Shown piece by piece: positions 1 through 5,691 of a stretch of DNA of 6,644 nucleotides; positions within the stretch are counted from its first letter, which is position 1; every line of letters begins with the position of its first letter. Location: the NCBI GenBank assembly GCA_946222435.1, contig CAMIOJ010000118.1:1-6644 (forward strand). The letters are read 5' to 3'. The DNA is from an uncultured Micrococcus sp. Its GTDB lineage: Bacteria; Actinomycetota; Actinomycetes; Actinomycetales; Micrococcaceae. The notes under the pieces are model-generated. The model ran no database searches, was not told the origin of the DNA, and was given only the letters and a program-made list of their open reading frames with translations. Made by a program: the position numbers and the translations under genes.

Positions 1-1005
1 GACGCCCTCCCAGCAGGCCTTGTAGGCGGCCACGTGGGCGCCCGGGGCCATGCCGGAGATCTCGCCGCGCTCGATGCCGTCCACCGTGGCGGTCACGCCG
101 TGGTTGCCGGCGGCGGTGGAGGCGGTGTGGGTGCCGTGGCCGCCCGCGTCCAGCGGGGACAGGGACTCGTACTCGGCCAGGCGGGCCGCGCCGAAGCCGT
201 TGATGAAGTACTTCGCACCGATCAGCTTGTCGTTGCAGCTGTCCGCGGGGAAGCCCTCCTCGTCCCCGGTCTCGCAGGAGCCGGCCCAGTCGGCCGGGGC
301 GGCCGGGTGGCCGTCGTCGGCGAAGGAGGGGTTCTCCGGGCGGATGCCGGAGTCCACCACGCCCACCACCACGCCGCGGCCGGCGGCGGAGGGGTCGGAC
401 TTCTTGCCCACCAGGTCCTCCCAGACGCCCTTCTTGCCGGTCAGGCCCAGGAAGTCGGGGGAGGACACGGTGTCCAGCTGGCGGATCTCGTCCGGCACCA
501 CCGCGAGCACCGAGGGGTCCGCGGCCAGGGCGGCGGCCTCCTCGGCGGTGAAGGTGCCGGCGAAGCCGTTGACGGCGGTGGTGTACCGCGTGTGGACCTT
601 GCCGCGGTCCAGGCCGGCGCGCTGGATGGCCTTGTCCTGTTCGGCGCCGAGGTGGCGGGCGTACTTCTTGGCGGCGGCGGAGTTCGGGTTGAGCCTGTCG
701 CTGCTGCGTCCCAGGCCCTTGCCGGGCTTCGTGGCCGCATAGCCGGGGGTGTCTCCGGCGTAGGTGGCGGCTGGCTCGTCCATCATCAGCACGACGTAGC
801 CGCCGTCCTCGAACTTCTCCGGAGCGGTGCGCTTGCCGGCGAGGTGGGCGGCCTGGCCGGAGACGTTCGCGAGGGACTGCTCCGCCGAGGCGGTGGCGTT
901 CTCGCCCTGCTGGGTGGCGATCGCCGCGGTGGCGCCGGAGAGTGCGAGCGCGACCGCCGTGGTCACGCCGAGCACCCTGCGGCGGCGAGGCATGGGATGG
1001 GACAT
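1..1005 (-). CDS. Secreted subtilisin-family (S8) serine protease, N-terminal part
   Basis: This is an extracellular endopeptidase made as a pre-pro-enzyme; 335 codons are visible and the reading frame is open at the left edge. Residues 1-30 form a signal peptide: an Arg-rich n-region (RRRR at 7-10), a hydrophobic stretch from Val11 and Ala-rich cleavage options near 26-30. Residues about 70-178 look like an inhibitor I9 propeptide that folds the enzyme and is then removed. The catalytic Asp is Asp218 in VVGVVDSGIRPE and the catalytic His is His290 in GGHGTHTASTAAGN. Between them lies a Cys-x15-ish-Cys segment (GSCETG ... SCNDKLIGAKYF), and YKACW follows the His. This pattern resembles the cucumisin-like S8 subgroup, which often carries a PA-domain insert before the Ser. 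The Ser, oxyanion Asn and any C-terminal domains are outside the window. The start at 1005 is chosen because GAAGGAA (1017-1011) sits 5-6 bases before it; Met5 would be too far from that site. The gene is divergent from the regulator at 1191. Confidence 0.93.
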   Translation of the reverse strand, partial: MSHPMPRRRRVLGVTTAVALALSGATAAIATQQGENATASAEQSLANVSGQAAHLAGKRTAPEKFEDGGYVVLMMDEPAATYAGDTPGYAATKPGKGLGRSSDRLNPNSAAAKKYARHLGAEQDKAIQRAGLDRGKVHTRYTTAVNGFAGTFTAEEAAALAADPSVLAVVPDEIRQLDTVSSPDFLGLTGKKGVWEDLVGKKSDPSAAGRGVVVGVVDSGIRPENPSFADDGHPAAPADWAGSCETGDEEGFPADSCNDKLIGAKYFINGFGAARLAEYESLSPLDAGGHGTHTASTAAGNHGVTATVDGIERGEISGMAPGAHVAAYKACWEGV

Positions 1006-1010
1006 GGGGA

Positions 1011-1017
1011 TTCCTTC
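1011..1017 (-). promoter_or_regulatory. Ribosome binding site of the protease gene
   Basis: The minus-strand word GAAGGAA ends five bases before the ATG at 1005-1003. It decides between that ATG and the in-frame ATG four codons later (993-991), which would be about 17 bases from the site. Confidence 0.7.
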
Positions 1018-1026
1018 GTCGAGTGG

Positions 1027-1084
1027 TGACACGAGCTGCCATCCGGGGCCGTCGGATGACACGTCGACGGCCAGATGTGACATC
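1027..1084. repeat. Three spaced TGACAC/TGACAT words and a short palindrome in the protease leader region
   Basis: On the plus strand TGACACG occurs at 1027-1033 with a near-copy TGACACG at 1057-1063, and TGACAT at 1078-1083. The starts are 30 and 21 bases apart, close to three and two helical turns. The last word lies within a perfect 5-1-5 inverted repeat, GATGT-G-ACATC, at 1074-1084. The words lie 22 to 78 bases upstream of the protease start. They could be binding sites for a regulator, possibly the one encoded at 1191, but that is inference. Confidence 0.35.
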
Positions 1085-1097
1085 CACTTCAGTAGAC

Positions 1098-1113
1098 TGT
1101 GACTGCGACCACA
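1098..1113. promoter_or_regulatory. Putative CRP/GlxR-type operator
   Basis: The sequence reads TGTGA, six bases (CTGCGA), then CCACA. It differs by one base from TGTGA-N6-TCACA, the consensus of CRP-family regulators, including actinobacterial Crp and GlxR. It lies between the divergent protease and regulator genes, 77 bases before the regulator start and 93 bases before the protease start, and abuts a possible -10 element at 1114. A second TGTGAC word begins 22 bases upstream at 1076. No CRP-family gene is in the window, so binding is inferred from the match alone. Confidence 0.45.
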
Positions 1114-1119
1114 TAGGAT
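1114..1119 (+). promoter_or_regulatory. Possible -10 element of the regulator gene
   Basis: TAGGAT fits the actinobacterial TAnnnT -10 pattern and would place transcription start near 1126, giving a leader of about 65 bases. No good -35 hexamer is present at 17 bases (AGTAGA at 1091-1096), so this rests on the -10 alone. If correct, the CRP-like palindrome at 1098-1113 occupies the spacer, a position expected to repress. Confidence 0.3.
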
Positions 1120-1125
1120 TCGCAG

Positions 1126-1161
1126 TGGCGTGATCGCGCCATGGCCTGGATGCGCCAGGCC
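1126..1161 (+). promoter_or_regulatory. Two adjacent inverted repeats in the regulator leader
   Basis: The first is TGGCGTGATCGCGCCA at 1126-1141, a 16-base palindrome with one mismatched pair. The second, GGCCTGG-ATGCG-CCAGGCC at 1143-1161, is a perfect 7-bp stem with a 5-base loop. The word GCGCCA occurs in both (1136-1141 and 1152-1157), so TGGCG at 1126-1130 could pair with either copy, giving mutually exclusive RNA folds. The second stem ends 29 bases before the regulator start and 16 bases before its Shine-Dalgarno region, so it does not cover the ribosome site. It could be a DNA operator for autoregulation, an attenuator-like leader or a structural RNA element. There is no U-tract, so a classic intrinsic terminator is unlikely. 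Confidence 0.45.
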
Positions 1162-1190
1162 CGCCGGCGAGGACGAGGGGAGAGACGGTC

Positions 1191-2156
1191 ATGGCAGTGC
1201 CGCAGCAGCCGGAGGGCGCCGTCCCGGACCTGTCCGCGCTGGGCCTTCAGACGTGGGACGTGGTCGCCTATCGGCGCCTGTTCGCCGAGTCGTCCGTGCC
1301 GGTGGAGGAGCACGACGACGGCACGCTCGTCCGCCTGATCGACGCCGGCCTCGTCCGGGTCAGGGAGGGACGCGTGCATCCGCTCTCGCCGCGGAACCCG
1401 ATCCAGGCGGAGGCGAGCCGGCGGCAGCGTGAGGTGGACCGGCTGCGGGCGGCCGCCGAGTCGCTCGTGTCCGAGTACCGGGACCGGCCCGGGGCGACCG
1501 CCGAATCGCTGCAGGTGCTGGTAGGTGCGGCCGAGGTGACCCGGGCGGCGGTGGCCCTGGCAGGGGAGGCCCAGCGCGTGGTGCGGGGGCTGGACCGGGG
1601 GCCGTACTTCAGTCCGGGGCCGCTGCCGGACGACGCGCAGGACCGGTCCAGCGGCCGGGGCGTGGCGTGGCGGGTGATCTACGAGGGCGAGTCGATGCGT
1701 CGGGACGCGGAGGGCCGCCCGGACATCGGGGCCTCACCCGGGGAGCAGTCCCGCGTGCTGCCGCGGCTGCCGTTCAAGATGATCGTGATCGACGACCTCG
1801 CGGCCCTGATCGCCCTGCCGCCGGACGGGATGGCGGTGGGTGCCGACGCGGACGTGCCGTCCGGCGGCGAGGGGCTGCTGGTGCGAGGCTCCCTGCTGGT
1901 GGGCGCGCTGATCCGGCTGTTCGAGCAGCAGTGGGACCTGGCGGTGCCGGTGGGCGAGGACACCTCCGAGCTAGACGAGGAGGACCGCCGACTGCTCGCG
2001 CTGCTGAGCGTGGGCATGACGGACGAGGCCATGGCGCGGCACATCGGCCTGTCCCGGAGGACCGTGCAGCGGCGGCTGGCGGACCTGTCCCGGACGGTGG
2101 GGGCGGAGAGCCGCTTCCAGCTGGGCGCGGAGGCCTCCCGCCGCGGCTGGGTGTGA
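1191..2156 (+). CDS. LuxR-type HTH transcriptional regulator with TrmB-like N-terminus
   Basis: This is a cytoplasmic DNA-binding protein of 321 residues. Residues about 13-65 resemble a winged-helix TrmB-like domain (a Leu-rich helix, then LVRLIDAGLVRVREGRVHPL). A charged, probably coiled helix follows at about 72-98. The middle (about 158-254) is the sensory-type region seen in many actinobacterial relatives, with RVLPRLPFKMIVIDD at 188-202 and a later LLVRGSLLVGALIRLFEQQW at 229-248. The C-terminal 260-318 is a LuxR/GerE-like HTH, whose recognition part is TDEAMARHIGLSRRTVQRRL at 277-296. There is no receiver domain, so it is not a classic response regulator; the ligand is unknown. The start is supported by GGGAG at 1178-1182, eight bases upstream. 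It is divergent from the protease and its control region carries several palindromes, so autoregulation or protease control is plausible but unproven. Confidence 0.88.
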   Translation: MAVPQQPEGAVPDLSALGLQTWDVVAYRRLFAESSVPVEEHDDGTLVRLIDAGLVRVREGRVHPLSPRNPIQAEASRRQREVDRLRAAAESLVSEYRDRPGATAESLQVLVGAAEVTRAAVALAGEAQRVVRGLDRGPYFSPGPLPDDAQDRSSGRGVAWRVIYEGESMRRDAEGRPDIGASPGEQSRVLPRLPFKMIVIDDLAALIALPPDGMAVGADADVPSGGEGLLVRGSLLVGALIRLFEQQWDLAVPVGEDTSELDEEDRRLLALLSVGMTDEAMARHIGLSRRTVQRRLADLSRTVGAESRFQLGAEASRRGWV

Positions 2157-2164
2157 CGAGGGGT

Positions 2165-2179
2165 CGGACGTCCCGTCCG
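2165..2179. terminator. Possible bidirectional terminator hairpin between convergent genes
   Basis: CGGACG-TCC-CGTCCG forms a perfect 6-bp GC-rich stem with a 3-base loop. It lies in the 29-base gap between the regulator stop (2154-2156) and the amidotransferase stop (2188-2186), where both transcripts must end. There is no T-run on either side. Short hairpins without a T-run are often found at gene ends in high-GC actinobacteria, but their activity is uncertain. Confidence 0.4.
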
Positions 2180-2185
2180 CGCCGG

Positions 2186-2953
2186 TCAGCCGTAGATGCG
2201 GCGGAAGTTCACCAGGATCCGCGGCGGCAGCGGCGCCTGCCGGGCACGGATGCGGGCGAAGACGTCCTCGGCCTCGTGCTCCTCCATGTAGCCGTGGTGG
2301 GCGTAGATGCGCAGGCGCTCGAGCAGCCCGTCCTGGTCCAGCTCCGGGTGGAACTGGGTGGCGTACTGGTGCCGGCCCAGTCGGAACATCTGGGTGGGGC
2401 ACTTCTGACCGGTCGCCAGGATCACCGCGCCCTCGGGGGCCACGGTGAGACCTTCCTTGTGGCCGACGTAGGCGACGAACTCCCGCGGCAGGCCCTCGAG
2501 CATCCGGTCGGCGGCGCCGTCGTCGGTCAGGGTGACGGTGATGGGGCCGGGCTTCTCGCTGTAGGTGGTGTCCACGGTGCCGCCGGCGTGCTTGCCGAGC
2601 GTGCCGACGCCGTAGCAGCAGCCCAGGAAGGGGACCTCGTCCCGGCGCAGGACCTCAAGCATCCGGACCAGCTCCCGCTCCACACGGTGCTGCAGATCGG
2701 ACTTGGACTCCTCGGGGTCCGAGGTGGTGAAGGGGCTGCCGGGCAGGATCACCCCGGCGTGCTCGGCCAGGAGCGTCTCCCAGTCCACGGGCTCGTCCGG
2801 GCGCTCGGTCACATGCTGCTCGAGACGGAACGCGGTGAGCGTCTCCTCGGTGTACCCGCCGAGCCGGCGCACGGAGGCGGCCTCGGCCACCGAGGCGTCG
2901 TCCTCGGGGCGGGTCTGGATCAGCAGGAACGGGCGGGATGCGGCTGTGGACAC
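2186..2953 (-). CDS. Class I glutamine amidotransferase (GMP synthase-like GATase domain protein)
   Basis: This 255-residue stand-alone GATase1 protein would hydrolyse glutamine and pass ammonia to a partner or substrate in the cytoplasm. The nucleophile elbow is GCCYG at 111-115, matching the family G-x-C-x-G with Cys113 as nucleophile. The catalytic His and Glu are His202 and Glu204 in QFHPEL. An oxyanion-type loop is seen in VILPGSPFTTSD at 68-79. The protein ends without an ATP-pyrophosphatase domain, so it is not full-length GMP synthase; its acceptor substrate cannot be read from sequence. The GTG start at 2953-2951 is chosen because the domain begins right after it (RPFLLIQTRPEDDA), it gives the usual size of about 250 residues, and a -10 element sits six bases upstream. 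The frame stays open far upstream, but that stretch overlaps the acetyltransferase and kinase genes. It is separated from the upstream operon by 80 bases and is probably transcribed alone. Confidence 0.88.
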   Translation of the reverse strand: MSTAASRPFLLIQTRPEDDASVAEAASVRRLGGYTEETLTAFRLEQHVTERPDEPVDWETLLAEHAGVILPGSPFTTSDPEESKSDLQHRVERELVRMLEVLRRDEVPFLGCCYGVGTLGKHAGGTVDTTYSEKPGPITVTLTDDGAADRMLEGLPREFVAYVGHKEGLTVAPEGAVILATGQKCPTQMFRLGRHQYATQFHPELDQDGLLERLRIYAHHGYMEEHEAEDVFARIRARQAPLPPRILVNFRRIYG

Positions 2954-2959
2954 CCGGTC

Positions 2960-2965
2960 AGGATA
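2960..2965 (-). promoter_or_regulatory. -10 element placing a leaderless transcript at the amidotransferase GTG
   Basis: The minus-strand hexamer TATCCT fits TAnnnT and is followed by six bases (GACCGG) and then the GTG start codon. Transcription normally begins about seven bases after the -10, here at the G of GTG. There is no Shine-Dalgarno word before the GTG. Leaderless GTG and ATG transcripts are common in actinobacteria. No recognisable -35 lies 16-18 bases upstream (GGGCGT at 17). Confidence 0.5.
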
Positions 2966-2990
2966 CTGATGCTCTCGGCAGGACGCCCCT

Positions 2991-3009
2991 GTGAGACCGG
3001 TCGGTGAGA
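2991..3009. repeat. GTGAGA direct repeat flanking a GACCGGTC palindrome
   Basis: GTGAGA occurs at 2991-2996 and 3004-3009, 13 bases apart, with the 8-base palindrome GACCGGTC at 2995-3002 between them. If transcription of the amidotransferase starts at 2953, the centre is about 47 bases upstream, a usual activator position. It may equally be chance in GC-rich DNA. Confidence 0.25.
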
Positions 3010-3033
3010 ACACGCCTCGTCGCGGCCCAGGCG

Positions 3034-3573
3034 TCAGGCGACGAACGGCAGCGGCTCCACCCCGGATGGAGGGTCGGTGGCGAGGCGTCCCCAGAGGTGG
3101 ACGTCGTGGCGGATCCCGTCGATGAGGAAGTGGCCGCGCTGCGTGCCCTCGTGCCGGAAGCCTGCGCGCCGGGCGACGCCTCCGGAGGCCGGGTTGTTGT
3201 GCCGGTGGCCGAGTTCGAGGCGCTCCAGGCCGCCGTCGGTGAGTGCCCGGTCCGCAACGGTGGCCACCGCCCACCCTGTGGCTCCGGCGCCGCGCAGTCG
3301 CGGGTGCATCCAATAGGCGACCCAGCCGGAGAGGTTGGCCTCGTCTCGCTGGACGGTGACGAGCCCCGCCAGCCCCTGGGCGTCGCAGACGGCGGTGGCC
3401 TGCAGGGCGGCGTTGCCGACGAGCTGCTCCACATAGGTGCGGGCGGTCTCCGCGTCCCGGACCGGGCCCTGGCGCTCCATGCCGGGCAGGTCCGCGGTGA
3501 ACGCGGCCAGGACGGCTGCCGCGTCCGCGTCGTCCGCGCGGAGGGGACGCAGGTGCAGGTCCGGGTGGGTCAT
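3034..3573 (-). CDS. GNAT-family N-acetyltransferase (RimJ/RimL-like)
   Basis: This 179-residue protein would transfer an acetyl group from acetyl-CoA to an amine, possibly a protein N-terminus, antibiotic or small metabolite; the substrate is not readable. The N-terminus LHLRPLRADDADA at 6-18 is the usual first strand and helix. The acetyl-CoA pyrophosphate loop is R92-L-R-G95-A-G97, matching R-x-x-G-x-G/A, preceded by the VAYWMHP strand. The C-terminal half carries LGHRHNNPASGGVARRAGFRHEG (121-143), the typical Asn...Ser...AGF...EG block of RimJ/RimL-type enzymes. The length is normal for the family. Its ATG overlaps the stop of glycerate kinase in an ATGA junction (3573-3570) and it has only a weak GGA upstream, so translation is probably coupled. 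It is the last gene of the four-gene operon. Confidence 0.88.
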   Translation of the reverse strand: MTHPDLHLRPLRADDADAAAVLAAFTADLPGMERQGPVRDAETARTYVEQLVGNAALQATAVCDAQGLAGLVTVQRDEANLSGWVAYWMHPRLRGAGATGWAVATVADRALTDGGLERLELGHRHNNPASGGVARRAGFRHEGTQRGHFLIDGIRHDVHLWGRLATDPPSGVEPLPFVA

Positions 3574-4778
3574 GGTTCCAGCGTAGGTGAAGGGTCCCTG
3601 TCCAGCTCGCGCGCCAGGTCCCGGCCCAAGTCCTGCAGGAGCTCCGCGGCGCGGGCGATGCTGTCCTCGTCCGAGGCGGCGCGCTCGCGCAGGGTGAGGA
3701 CGTGGTCGATGCCGGCCTCGGAGAGATCGGCGGGGGAGAGGCCGCTGCGCCCGGCGACGGCAAGCACGGTGCGATCGGTGCGAGAGGAGTCGCCGGCTCC
3801 CTGCGCCCAGACCGTCCTCGCCCGCTCGGCGGCGACCGCCGGGGCCTTGCCCTGCAGCGACTGTGCGTCCAGGGAGCCCTCGCCCACGACCAGGACGTCG
3901 GCCTCGGCCGCGGCCTGGTCGAAGTCCGCCATGTCCAGGAGGACCTCCGCGCCGGAGCGGGTCTGCGCACCCAGGAGCATGAGGGCCAGCCCGGTGCCGC
4001 CGGCTGCGCCCGCGCCGGGACGGGTTGCCAGACCCGCCGAGGCGGCGTCCAGCAGCACCCCGCCGGCCTGGGCGAGGTCCGCATCGAGCTCTTCGAGGGT
4101 GTCCTCGTCGGCGCCCTTCTGGGCGGCGAAGACGTGGGCGGCGCCCTGCGGGCCGGTGAGCGGGGCGGTCACGTCGGAGGCGAGGGTGAGGGCGACCTCC
4201 TGCACGGCCTTCCGCGCCTCGGCCAGGTCGGCGGAGGCGAGCTGCCGCAGACCGCAGGCACCCGCGGGAAGGGGGCGGCCGTCGTCGTCCTTCAGGGAGG
4301 CGCCGAGGGCGGCGAGCATCCCGAGCCCCAGGTCCGTGGAGGCGCTGCCGCCGATGCCGACCACCACCTCGCCGGCGCCGTCCGCGATCGCCGCGGCGAG
4401 GGCCTCCCCGAGCCCCCGGGTGCTCGCACGCGCATGGGTCTCGGCGCTCGGCTCCTCCACATGCTGCAGCCCGCAGCACTCGGCGAGCTCGACGACGGCC
4501 ACGTCTGCGCGCCGGGCGATCCGCGCGGTGTGGGGCTCGCCCAGCGGCCCGGCGACCGTCACCTCCAGCGGGGAGAACCCGGCGGCGAGGGCGGCGTCCA
4601 CGGTGCCGTCGCCGCCGTCGGCCACGAGCACTGTCAGCACCCGCAGTCCGGTGCGCGCCGTACCGAGGTGCTCGCCGGACGGACGGCCGTGCAGCAGTCC
4701 GCGTTCCAGGGCCGCGCAGGCCTCGGCGGCGGTGAGGGATCCCTTGAACTTGTCCAGGGCGAGCAGGACGGTGGTCAT
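3570..4778 (-). CDS. Glycerate kinase (glycerate 2-kinase, GarK/GlxK family)
   Basis: This 402-residue cytoplasmic enzyme phosphorylates D-glycerate with ATP, most likely to 2-phosphoglycerate, and feeds glyoxylate, glycolate or sugar-acid breakdown into lower glycolysis. Family blocks are all present and in order: ALDKFKGSLTA at 7-17, VADGGDGTVDAAL at 52-64, VGIGGSASTDLGLGMLAALG at 140-159, SDVTAPLTGPQGAAHVFAAQ at 201-220, KGA at 221-223, and GEGSLDAQSLQGKAP at 299-313. The length is slightly above the usual 370-390 residues because of small insertions, such as the segment around 324-334. AGGA (4790-4787) lies eight bases before the ATG at 4778 and supports this start. It begins 24 bases after the upstream 295-residue gene and overlaps the acetyltransferase by four bases. 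No glyoxylate carboligase, tartronate semialdehyde reductase or glycerate importer is in the window. The family is clear; the 2- versus 3-phosphate product is inferred from the family. Confidence 0.95.
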   Translation of the reverse strand: MTTVLLALDKFKGSLTAAEACAALERGLLHGRPSGEHLGTARTGLRVLTVLVADGGDGTVDAALAAGFSPLEVTVAGPLGEPHTARIARRADVAVVELAECCGLQHVEEPSAETHARASTRGLGEALAAAIADGAGEVVVGIGGSASTDLGLGMLAALGASLKDDDGRPLPAGACGLRQLASADLAEARKAVQEVALTLASDVTAPLTGPQGAAHVFAAQKGADEDTLEELDADLAQAGGVLLDAASAGLATRPGAGAAGGTGLALMLLGAQTRSGAEVLLDMADFDQAAAEADVLVVGEGSLDAQSLQGKAPAVAAERARTVWAQGAGDSSRTDRTVLAVAGRSGLSPADLSEAGIDHVLTLRERAASDEDSIARAAELLQDLGRDLARELDRDPSPTLEP

Positions 4779-4802
4779 GACGGGAATCCTGCCGGCCCGG
4801 CC

Positions 4803-5690
4803 TCAGCCCTTCTTCTTCTCTTCAGCCCGCGCGAGGTCCCGCACGGTGCCGACCTCACGGGAGATCCGCGACTGCAGGTCCGTCTCGGACAGGGTCTCGG
4901 AGCCGCCGCGGGCGCGCAGGTAGAGCAGGGTGGCCCAGCGGGCCTTGCGCCAGGTCAGCTCGGCCGCGGCGTCATGGGTCTGGAGGGCGCGGGAGATCTC
5001 GCGGTCGTACAGCTGGGGCTCGTTGAGCTGCCGCTGGCGGACCTCGAGGACCCGGGCGGCGCGGCCCGGCTCGTTGGGGACCTCGTCTGCCTCGAGCAGG
5101 CGCTTGCCGAGGTTGGCGGCGGTGATGTGGTCGCCCTCCTCGCGCAGGATCTGGGAGGCCAGCCCCAGGCCTGCCTGGATGGACTTCCAGCGCCCGACGG
5201 CGCCGTCCCACGGCAGGTTGGTCAGCAGCCCCAGCGCCTGGAGGGCGCCCTCGTTGTCCTCGTGCAGCAGGTACAGCCGCTCGGCCACGCCGAGCACGTC
5301 CTCGAGGTGGGAGCCGGAGCGCAGGTTCAGCCCGTGGGAGAGGCGCGCGCAGACGGCGGTCAGCTCCACGTCGTCCAGGTGGCGCTGGCCCACGCCCACG
5401 ATCCGGGCCTCCGGCGTGCCCGCGTCCGTGGCGGAGAAGCTGGTGTCCAGCTGCGGGGACTGGTCCGCCCGGTCGGTGCGCACGCGGATCACGGAACCGT
5501 AGGCGATCTTCACCTCACGGCCACCCTCGAGCGTGGCCACCACCAGTGCCGGGGTGCCGAAGTCGTCCCGCACGGTGCGCAGGGACGTCACGGGCGGGGC
5601 GGGCTCGCCGCGGCGGGTGAGGAACATGTCGCCCGGGTTGACGTCCTGGGCCTTGAGGTGGCGCAGGTAAGCGCCGGCGGTGGTGGCCAT
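4803..5690 (-). CDS. Uncharacterised 295-residue protein
   Basis: I do not recognise a characterised function; it may belong to a domain of unknown function restricted to Micrococcaceae and relatives (possibly DUF6707), which I hold weakly. Residues about 15-75 look like a small beta-rich domain: NPGDMFLTRRGEP, then ALVVATLEGGREVKIAYGSV with short strands and Gly turns. From about 105 to 290 it is mostly helical, with Leu/Ala-rich segments (DVLGVAERLYLLHEDNEGALQALGLL at 131-156, then 170-205 and 240-262) reminiscent of TPR-like helical hairpins. It ends with a charged tail, EEKKKG. There is no signal peptide or membrane segment, so it is probably cytoplasmic. The ATG at 5690-5688 starts one base after the stop of the Nudix-like gene, so translation is probably coupled. 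The frame is open upstream of this ATG, but that stretch overlaps the preceding gene. A scaffold or binding role is possible; none is shown. Confidence 0.8.
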   Translation of the reverse strand: MATTAGAYLRHLKAQDVNPGDMFLTRRGEPAPPVTSLRTVRDDFGTPALVVATLEGGREVKIAYGSVIRVRTDRADQSPQLDTSFSATDAGTPEARIVGVGQRHLDDVELTAVCARLSHGLNLRSGSHLEDVLGVAERLYLLHEDNEGALQALGLLTNLPWDGAVGRWKSIQAGLGLASQILREEGDHITAANLGKRLLEADEVPNEPGRAARVLEVRQRQLNEPQLYDREISRALQTHDAAAELTWRKARWATLLYLRARGGSETLSETDLQSRISREVGTVRDLARAEEKKKG

Positions 5691-5691
5691 G

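Noticed and set aside
34..1029. A 331-codon plus-strand open frame opposite the protease
   Set aside because: It is Gly/Val/Ala-rich shadow sequence; the minus strand encodes clear S8 catalytic motifs.
1667..3007. A 446-codon plus-strand open frame across the regulator end and the amidotransferase
   Set aside because: It overlaps two well-supported genes, crosses the convergent gap and has no family pattern.
2954..4084. In-frame upstream extension of the amidotransferase to 632 residues
   Set aside because: The extra part overlaps the acetyltransferase and kinase genes on the same strand in another frame, is Pro/Arg-rich, and lacks motifs; the GTG at 2953 with its -10 element explains the start.
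3004..4923. A 639-codon plus-strand open frame
   Set aside because: It is antisense to the acetyltransferase and kinase, Ser/Arg/Ala-rich and low in complexity, with no recognisable domain.
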